From Allium sativum (Eukaryota; Streptophyta; Magnoliopsida; Asparagales; Amaryllidaceae): DNA of 64,000 nt. Below the pieces are notes generated by a model. It had not been told where the DNA came from. It saw only the letters and a program-made list of their open reading frames with translations, and ran no database searches. Below are positions 55,939 through 64,000 of the stretch, piece after piece; positions within the stretch are counted from its first letter, which is position 1, and every line of letters begins with the position of its first letter. Made by a program: the position numbers and the translations under genes. Location of the stretch: contig JASFAX010000020.1 of assembly GCA_030737875.1 (NCBI GenBank), positions 33,556,688 to 33,620,687 of the forward strand, read 5' to 3'.

Positions 55939-57660
55939 TTATCGGACGTACAGCTCAAGGCACTTCGTGTGGATAAGTTTTTCGATTATGTCTTTGAATT
56001 GACGGCATTTATTGGTATTGTGCCCGTATATGTCGTGGTACCGACAATACTTGCCGGTCTTCTTCTCATGATTAGTGGATTCCCTGTTGTATGGTTTCTT
56101 GTATTGAAGTGTGTTGCACGTTTGCTGGTTGATTGTTTCCAAGTTTTCATCCAGCGGGGTGTAGATCTTGTATGTCCGGCTAGAGCTGGGCTTTTAGGGT
56201 TATGTAGAAACCTGGCCGTTGTTGCTGTCGCCTTGGCTACTTTTGTTCGGTCTTTGTTTGTAGGGGCCTGCCCCATTGTCCTTGTCAAAGAGCTTCCCTA
56301 TATGTTTCCCTTTGACAACGTCACCGGTGGTATTCGTATGTGGATGGTTGGGAAGACTGGCCACGGAGAGTCGTTTTCGTCTCGCTTCTTCTTGACATAA
56401 TTATTGCCTAGCTTTTTTATGGAAAGTGTCGAGGCCTTTTGGCTACTTCTGATAAATCCATGCCCCGACTTCAGAAGTAGGGAAAACACCCTTTGCTTAC
56501 TGAAAGTGTACGACACGAGGGTCTAGATCCTCTACCTCGGCGAGGATGATGTTGAACCGGGAGGGGTAGCTTTTAAGCGACTCAGCTGGTCCTTGATATA
56601 GATTGGACTGAGTGAGGGTATTCTTTGGAGTTCGGATATGAACCCTGAACTGCTTGACCAGTTCTATTGCTAATTGGCCGAAGTTGTTAATGGAATCGAG
56701 TAGGAGGTGAGAGAACCATAACAAAGTGGTTCTTGATAAGAAGGCTGGGAAGCATTTGCATTTGACCGGATCGTTGCCCCGGCTCGAGTCCATTTGCCAT
56801 TCATATTGGTTTATGAAGGTACGGGGGTCGGTTGTGCTGTCATAGAGCGATATCTACAGCATGCTGAAACGTCGCGGCCATTCAGCTTCATTAACTCTTC
56901 AAGTGAAAAGGTTGTGCCTAATATGCGCTTCCCGTGAATCATGAACTTTCCCAGGCATCTCCCTCATGATCATTTGGACCATGTCGGGAAGGTAGGTCAG
57001 ATGGGGGTTCTCCATCGGGACCCATGTGTTTTGGCGAGGTTCCATAGTTCTGGCGCAAGGGCGTCTTCTAGTTTGGATGTCAGGATAATTTTCTTCCATG
57101 CCCTCGACATCTATAACAGGAACCTGATGTGTGTGTGATGATGTGGAGCAGGGTCACGTGGATCCACTTACGGAAAGGCACGGGCCGCCAAAAAATTAGG
57201 TTAATTGTCTCGACGGGCGGCCGTTGGGTCTTACCGAGGAGGAGGTTGTTTAGTAGGAGCGAGTCCTTCATTGATGACTAAGCAAGAATGGTGCCGATAT
57301 TGGGCGCCCTCGCTATAGGTAACCGTGGTCTAGTCGTCGATGCCGTTTGCATAACCATTGCCATTGCCGTTGTCGAGGGCATTTGTTTAGACGGCGACGT
57401 TGCTAATGAGACTAAACCTCCTTCTTTGGTGCGGGCCCCTCGACACGGAAGAGGAAGTTTCCGATGTCGGTGGTCGGGGTCGAGTATTGTTCCGAGTTAA
57501 TTGCAATCGAGCGACAATGCGCTGACTTTCTTGAAGTTGCCGCATGACGTCGATGTTATTCTTTAGCGCTTGGTTAAGCTCGACATCTGTATTTTCATAT
57601 TTTTCATTAAGCATGTGGATTTGCGCTTGGGTTGCAGGCGCTTCAGTGTCCGCAATTGGA
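55939..57660 (-). pseudogene. gag: Tat-C first gag copy (gag 1)
   Basis: The N-terminus (about 57614-57387) reads MLNEKYENTDVELNQALKNN. A middle segment (57100-56900, HLTYLPDMVQMIMREMPGKV) and the capsid (56793-56497, CFPAFLSRTTLLWFSHLLLD) follow. The finger is KYCRYHDIYGHNTNKCRQFK (about 56050). Frameshifts separate the parts. It is clearly closer to Tat-B gag than gag 2 is. Confidence 0.85.
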
Positions 57661-57881
57661 GGTTCACTTTCATTAGTGGCCGGGATGTCCGCTGGTTAAA
57701 GTTGCTGAGATGTACAGGCCTCGGCTGCGGCTGTAGAGCTGATCATTGTGTTCTTTGACTTTATTACCATCTTAAGCAGACTCGACGACAGGTAAAGCAA
57801 GGAACCTTAAGCTCGATGAAGTCGAGATGGTAATGTGAGATAAAGACGCAATATCCGAGTTTTATCAGTGAAAGCACAAAA

Positions 57882-59212
57882 TGTTGAAGGCAAAAAATGT
57901 CGTAAATACCAAAGATTCCCAATTACTAGGAATTATAAATATATTCGCATAGACAAGAACATAAAATAGTACATAAGCAGCAAATAATGCAAGAGATTTA
58001 TTGTGGTTCGGCCTCAGTGAGGGCCTACGACCACTTTGAACAGTTGCTGGAATTTAATTGATCACTTTAAATATTACAAGGTTGAGACCGTCTCGTTACA
58101 TTTGTTGACTATGATACATGAAGTTACAATAGTCATATTTGCAAGAAATAGCAAAATGGTCAATTTTGCCCTTCTTCTTCCTCAAAGAGAAGATGCCATT
58201 AATGACACTCTATGGAGGTCTCCAGGCTCAAGAAACTCTCTTTTTTGAAGTGTGAGGCCATGGGGTACTATAGGAAGTACTTAGGTAGGGGTTAGGTAGG
58301 AGTATGTAGAAATGGGGACCATCTACAGAAAATTCGTGCCTGCAGGCCTCGGCCTCGGGAAATTCACACGTGGGCCAAGATGCGAAATTTCGCATTTGCT
58401 AGGTGCGAAATTTCAAACCTGTAGTGTGCGAATTTCGCACCACGAGGGTGCAAAATCCTTACCTCTTTGGGGTTCGAAATTCGTACTCGATAGGCTACAA
58501 ATTCGCGCCTCGAGGTGCAGGATTTCGCACCAACTCGTTGCGAACTTTCGCCCCTAGAGGGTACGAAATTTCGCACCTCGTAGCTGCGAAATTTTGCACC
58601 TCGAGGTTACGAAATTTCGCACCTCCAGGTACGAAATTTCGCACCATGAGGGTGCAGAAATTCGCACCTCTCGAGGGTTCGAAAATTCTGTTTGAGAGGT
58701 ACGAGCTCTGTCGGAGTGGCTTGGCAGCTAGAAATCCTGGTCGGTGCGTCCGGGGATGTCGAGGCCTTGGTTCGGAAATGTGCTGGAGGAGCGGCGAGGC
58801 TCACTGAAGTTGTTGGCGTAATCTTGACTTTGAGCTGATCTGGTAATTCAGGGAAACACACTTGCTGGCGGAAATTGGATGAACCGGGCGGTGCCTATAG
58901 TTTCGACCTAAAAGGCTAGGACAATCGCCTCCGGGACTGCGGGACCCCGGACCCCCACCGACACTGCGCCCGGACCCGCTTGACGGCTTGCGTTCAGCTC
59001 GGAGCACGGCTTGCCTTCGGCTCGGGTAGGGACGAATACTGATGGAGGTTGTGTTCGAGGGATGCGACATCCTGCTTGTGGACAGACTGGAGTCTTCTGG
59101 CACTGGACCCCATATGATATTGGCAATGCCTCCGTGCGATAATATCACGTGATATGTTGAGACGAGCGTGTCTTGTGTACTTTTGGTTATCGGACCAAAA
59201 GGTCGATTAACA
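57882..59212 (-). repeat. Tat-C 5' LTR (right copy)
   Basis: It starts TGTTGAAGGC and ends GGTCGATTAACA. It has the R-U5 hairpin (58012-58035) and a long palindrome array. The TATA position reads CTATAGTACC (58272-58263), an eroded box. It differs from the left copy by many substitutions and some indels, so this insertion is old. Confidence 0.88.
58350..58680. repeat. Palindromic TGCGAAATTTCGCA array in the Tat-C right U3
   Basis: About twelve diverged units, including the perfect 14-bp palindrome TGCGAAATTTCGCA near 58381. It is longer than in the left LTR, which partly explains the LTR length difference. Confidence 0.8.
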
Positions 59213-60940
59213 GTTGCGTCGAGCGGAACAGTAACTATACCAACAGTGCCCGACATACTTCCAAGTGCACTGATTCTGAGAAGTCACCCAAATGCTAAAG
59301 AAAGCACAATGATCGTTAAACAGCCGCAGATTATAACAACTAAGCACCACTTCCCTTAGGGAAATATCCGTCTTCCTAAAGAATATTATCGTCCTCACAA
59401 TCCCCTGGAAGGTTACATGGCGTGGCTCTTCCTATGTGTACTGTTGGAGCTATCCCCATTTCATTTATTCATTATCAACTTCCTATGACGAATGAAATTG
59501 GATCCGACGCAATTTCGTTCGATCGCTTATGGCAACCCGATGTCTTTATATTTTCTGTAAATGAAGTATCTTGGTCACCATCCGACCTTTGATGACGTAG
59601 TACTCTTTTTCAGTTTCAAGAACAATGGGAAGAACCCCACTTCCCATATTTATTTTAGGACTCTCCACGACTGGAAAATTATTGAGAAAATCCAGAGTAA
59701 AGCGTGGCATATAAAGCATAACTGGTTTTACATTAAACAAAAACCAACAGGTGCTTGTCATTGGCTTCAATGCAGTAAGCTTTCTGCTTTACATTGTCTG
59801 TAATGAAATTTAGTATATCATCCGCTTCTTTTGTAGGAAAAAAGCCAAAAAAGCCTTAGAGGAGAGTATTTGAAGAACGCTACAACAAACAGTCTAAGTT
59901 AACGCTTAAACAACGAAAGTTTTGAAGATGTTTGACCAGCGCTCATTTACATCGATACGGCCTTTTTAATAAGAACAGAACATTGGTGCCTCGGAAAGAG
60001 GGATCTTTAATGACACCCAGCCAGAAGGGGACATCTGAAGATACACAAGTAGCGCTCCTAGTCGGGGGATCTTCTGTCCATCCCTGGTCCGAATTGAAAA
60101 AGACACCTTGCCTACCGGGGAAATGGTCTACCCCTAAAAGACTGTTTGGGGAGGCCGACTGTCTAAAGAGACAAAAGAGTCCTAACATGAAGATTCTAGA
60201 GGAGGTTCATGAGGAAATAGTTGAGGGAGACCCTGTGAACGTCACTTGAATGGATCTGAAGCTAGGAAAGATCCGTCTTCTATTCGTGGCCCGTAGGAGG
60301 AGGAGATGACATCCCCTTTCCATAGCTTAAAGGATTTGAAGATGCCAGACACCATCATTTCTTCACAAAATTTACATCCATGTAATTCTTCGCTGCCAAG
60401 TCCGGGGAAGTTTCTGGCTCGGCCAAACAAACAGATGCTGGAGGTATGAGTCATACTCTATTATAGGATCGACCAAAGCAAATTTTTACACAGGATGGAT
60501 ATTTTGTGTCACAACACCATTTCCTCTTGTGTAAATTGAGTATTGACTGCATATGTTTTATTATATTTTAAAAGGGTAATGAACACAAAATTTTACGCTG
60601 ACCTTTTCTTATTCCTATCTGCAAATGGAGGGCCTATCGAATCGACCTTGCAGCAAGTCGGGCAAGATAACGAAGAGGGAGATGATTGCAAGAGGAAAAA
60701 GAAACAAGAGGAAGAAAAAAAAGAGCAGAGAGAGAGAACAACAAGGGGAAGAAGAACAGGGAAAGCATAAGAGGATGTATGAGGAGGAAGGGGAAGAAGG
60801 GAGCAAGTCCGGAAGAAGAAAAGAGCATGGGTCTCATAAGCCTCGATCTTCTTCCCGCACCTGGGGAAAAATCCCGAGGGGAAGTAAAGAGCCGAATAAT
60901 CTTGGGATATCCTGAGTCATTCCGTGCTCCCGATCGGCCC
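59213..60940 (+). pseudogene. Tat-D antisense gene, Transposase_28-like domain and downstream part
   Basis: After gttgc (59213-59217, target duplication), LEGYMAWLFLCVLLELSPFH (about 59405) aligns to PEGYMTVTRLMCMVGAIPPF of Tat-A. Then HHPTFDDVVLFFSFKNNGKN (59576 on) aligns to ELTFDDVHFFYNFKHRTRE, and HNWFYIKQKPTG to LEWFYIKQQSG. Frame changes occur near 59490 and 59550. Downstream (59932-60915) are charged ORFs including a Lys/Arg/Glu-rich stretch, like the C-terminal part of the family. The pol and gag of Tat-D are not in the window. Confidence 0.7.
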
Positions 60941-60957
60941 TGAAAAACATCCTCAAG

Positions 60958-63900
60958 TTTAACACCCACACTTTTCTATGCTTAAATTTCGACAAAAATT
61001 GAAACATAAACACTTCCAAGACTGGAGCCAGTATATCTGATACCTACAATAAAGGAGCATTAGCATAATCAGAGTACAGTAAGATAACTCACAGTGGAAA
61101 CAAAACAGGGTAAACTAGTACTAAGTTAAGTTACAACCTTTTTCAAAGTAAGTCACGTTGCCAATATCGAGCATGAGGGAGAAGAAGCAGAAGCCAAACT
61201 TAAACACCTACGAGAAGCCATCTTCTCTGGGGAACCTGGGAGGTTGTAATGAGTAGGGGGGTCAGAACAACAAGTTATGGCGACTAAGAAATTTACAGCA
61301 CATGTTATAATACACAGATGTACCCTGTTTGGTTCAACCCAAGATGTATGCCTAACCGGGTTAGTGATTCTACTCAAACCTAGCAATTTTTTACGCACGA
61401 CTTTACTACTATTCCCAAAGTAGTATTACATAAACATTATAACGACATAGAACGTTTTACTCATATTTTTGTGAAGCCTTTATACCAGAACATAACTGTG
61501 TATTTAATCGAGAGTGGGCCCCTAATTTTGTGGGTTTTATATATATCCTCATTCACTATTCGTAAATATTTAATGCCTCACTATCAATGATAGATATGGT
61601 GAATTCTTCCTGATCACATAAGACTCCAGGTGGACCTATTGGTCACTTATTAACCCTAGATAATTTTCTTAACGCTAACATGAACTATAGGGAACTAGCT
61701 ACAATCCTTACTAGTTAAGGCTTCCATCATTCACGCATATACCCTTGCCTCGTATAAGGTGAGAGATGGTATTTTATCGTTTGTTGTACCTTCTAGCTGA
61801 CCTTACTAGATAACCTCCTTAGTCTCTTATTACTTGCCGTAGGATAGGAAGCCATATCTGATATTTTAATTTCTAGCTTAGGGTAGGCCCACACACACCT
61901 GCTATTTAAGACCCCAAAACCAAAAGACCTATACCCATATGGACTCGTCAACCCCTAGTCTCTTAGCCTTTTAGGTCCCAGGAAGCAGACTATATGCGAA
62001 GGATATTGGCTAGGACCCACGAAGCAGAATATACTCACGCACTAGGCCTCTCACATTAAGTTTGTAACTTGTGGATGCTGAATTTATCAGTTGGTTCCAG
62101 GAAGTATTCTACCACAAGTTAAATTTAACATCGTGCCTTAGTACAACTATATTTATGAATTGGACCCCTCACATTAAGCTGACTACATGTGGTTACTGAA
62201 TTTGACGGTCGGTTCTGGGCTAGCTTATACAACAAGTTGGCTTAACCTCGTGTCTAAATGCGATTGTAATTCAAATTTCCTAGTCGGTGTATACAACATT
62301 TATCCTAAATAAACTTTAGGAATTGTAACCATTAACCTATCATATTCACTTCTCCATTCAACAATTGGATACAATTGTTATTTATTTATTTGCGGTCCTA
62401 TTTATAACAATTAATTATAATGATTGCTATAAATGGTCACCATAAGTATATTCATTTAAAATGAAATACAATTTACATACATGGTTCCATTAATGGATAC
62501 AATTCAAACATTCAATACAATGTATTTTTACCGTCTTACGCTGATTTAGACGGATAATATGTATATATTTATATTTTATGTTTTTCTACGGTCAACATAG
62601 TTATCTTTTATTATTATTATTTTTTATTTAAATGATTTGGTTTAATCAATAACCAAACTTTCCCTTTTGCATTCAATCTTGCCAAAAGGTTTCCAATCTT
62701 CCAAAAAGACCGTTAGTGGTAATTATTGTAACTTATGCCTAATTTATGGAATAGAACAATTCAAATTCACAAGAAATATATATGTTTATATACATTTTTA
62801 GAATAGTCTATGCAAACTACACATAAATATTTATTTTTATATTTGCACGTACGTTTGCACCACTTTTCCTTTTTAACTATTTTTGTCATACCTCTTGTGA
62901 ATTCAAAATGACATCTTTTTGTTCAAAAAGAGGAAAAATGCATATTTACAATAAGTTTGCCAAACCCAACAATATTAAATATAGTTAGTTATAATTACAA
63001 TCACATAATTTAACAATCATATCTTTCCGATTTCACATAATTTGCCAATTTCCTATTTTTACCTAGATTCACATATTTTATATTTTCAACACTGAACTAA
63101 AGGTCTGGAATATAACTACAACTAATTGGCGTTTAATGGGACAGATTTCGAAATCTACAGTGTTATGCAATGTCTACAATACATTCTATAACAAAGTTGC
63201 AATATATTTCATGACATAACTGTAGGAATTGGTGTAAAAAGGATTAAGAAATCCAACAATTCATTTTATGCATAACCACAATGTACAGTTCACAAGTTTT
63301 ACACTTTTTATAACCAAATCTGATGGGTGCCTATCTAATTACAAGAATTTATTTATCAGATCTGATAGGGATAGGCATACAAATTGAGTCTATTACAAAC
63401 GAGATAAATACATTGTTATAAACGTATATGTAAATTTCCCACGCAGCTTATAGCCTCCAATTCACCCGTTTTTACCTTTTTAGGCGTACAAATTACGAAA
63501 TTCTTATAAAACAACAATTTATCTAGAAAGTGGAAAATAAAAGATATGTAAAATGTAAGAAAATGGGAAAAGAGGTGAGAATCGATCATTGAGCATCAAT
63601 TTGCATCCTATTCTATTTAATCTAATAATCTTCCCAATTGCATATAAATTTGATTTGATTTGATATGTGTGAACATATTTTTATTTTAGAAATTATGTAA
63701 ATGACAGAACTCCACTACCTCTGTAGATTAAAATGGAAAAAAAATGAGGCTCAACCCCTTTATTTATAGGGATGGAAATGGCCTAGGACCATCAGATAAG
63801 GTTTAAGTTATATCTGTCCATTCATGAAATTTTTTTGTGATAAAACCTTAGCCGTCACTGCCTAGCCCGACCAAGCGGTCACAACCAGCCGTCGACCGTC

Positions 63901-64000
63901 CCGGTCGACCACTTGGTCTGCCTGGCATTGAGGTGGCTAGGAGATTGTATATTACTATATATATAATATTCCATTTTACTTATTTTCTATTGTTTTTCAT
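60958..64000 (-). repeat. Tekay-like LTR of another family, cut by the window end
   Basis: The left edge may be TTTAACACCCAC (60957), a worn form of the Tekay-O terminus TGTAACACCCC. Two modules with CTCACATTAAG...TGTGG...GGTTC...CACAAGTT (62049-62140, 62168-62250) correspond to the stem-loop modules of Tekay-O, followed by the same kind of AT-rich tail. No coding sequence was recognised from 61000 to 64000. Confidence 0.5.
62056..62245. repeat. Two stem-loop modules in the Tekay-like LTR near the window end
   Basis: Module 1: AACTTGTGG (62066-62074) pairs perfectly with CCACAAGTT (62112-62120), flanked by TTAAGTTT with AAATTTAA. Module 2: TTAAGC...TGTGGT (62174-62193) with ACAACAAGTTGGCTTAA (62229-62245), weaker. 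Sequence differs from Tekay-O but pairing is kept. Confidence 0.6.

Larger units (their letters stand above)
47531..59212 (-). mobile_element. Non-autonomous Tat element (Tat-C) with two gag copies and most of pol missing
   Basis: LTRs lie at 47531-48782 and 57882-59212, flanked by gttgt and gttgc. Polypurine tract GAGGGGGCAAA (minus, 48793-48783) and a degenerate primer-binding site (TTTTGTGCTTTCACTGA, minus, about 57881-57865) mark the internal ends. Inside, on minus: gag 1, gag 2, a short integrase tail, and on plus an antisense-gene remnant. No YVDD or integrase core is found, so it would need another element's enzymes. It interrupts the Tat-D antisense gene. Confidence 0.85.

Noticed and set aside
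60543..60915. Lys/Arg/Glu-rich overlapping ORFs as a nuclear host gene
   Set aside because: Low-complexity purine-rich DNA gives such ORFs in several frames. They follow the Tat-D antisense domain and are best read as its degraded C-terminal part.
1..64000. CRISPR arrays, rRNA and tRNA genes
   Set aside because: The tandem repeats seen (32 bp, 76 bp, palindromic 20-30 bp) have no unique spacers of constant size, and no tRNA or rRNA signature was recognised by eye.

Overview
The window is plant genomic DNA made almost entirely of nested Ty3/gypsy LTR retrotransposons, as found in gene-poor or pericentromeric plant chromatin. I found no convincing host gene, no rRNA or tRNA gene and no CRISPR array. 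The evidence is TG...CA long terminal repeats, target-site duplications, primer-binding and polypurine tracts, and reverse transcriptase, RNase H and integrase motifs of the Tat and Tekay (chromovirus) lineages, plus the antisense extra gene typical of Tat elements. The species cannot be named from this.

Layout. (1) 1-2500: AT-rich, no gene; a possible old LTR near 480-1420. (2) 2500-3733: left part of the antisense gene of an old Tat element (Tat-B). (3) 3734-28960: a Tekay-type element (Tekay-O) on the minus strand with about 3-kb LTRs, inserted into the antisense gene of Tat-B. (4) 8679-22659: a young, nearly intact 13.98-kb Tat element (Tat-A) on the plus strand, inserted into the integrase region of Tekay-O with a perfect 5-bp duplication (gtcat). 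(5) 28961-39329: the rest of Tat-B, with antisense gene on plus and pol, gag and 5' LTR on minus. (6) 40060-about 45661: a truncated gypsy element (E), minus strand. (7) About 45800-60950: an old Tat element (Tat-D) on minus, whose plus-strand antisense gene is split by Tat-C (47531-59212). Tat-C has lost most of pol and carries two gag copies head to tail. (8) About 60958-64000: the start of another Tekay-like LTR, cut by the window end.

The insertion order is Tat-A into Tekay-O into Tat-B, and Tat-C into Tat-D. Tat-A is the most informative element. Gag-protease (9694-12417) and RT-RNase H-integrase (to 15753) share one frame, separated by UAG followed by CAA UUA, the tobacco-mosaic-virus type readthrough context. 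A convergent antisense gene of 1165 codons with two frame-preserving introns runs from 20404 to 16711. The two genes appear to have separate polyadenylation signals facing each other across a 76-bp tandem repeat. Two nonsense codons, in RT and in the antisense gene, probably disable this copy even though its LTRs differ at only 6 of 872 positions by my alignment.
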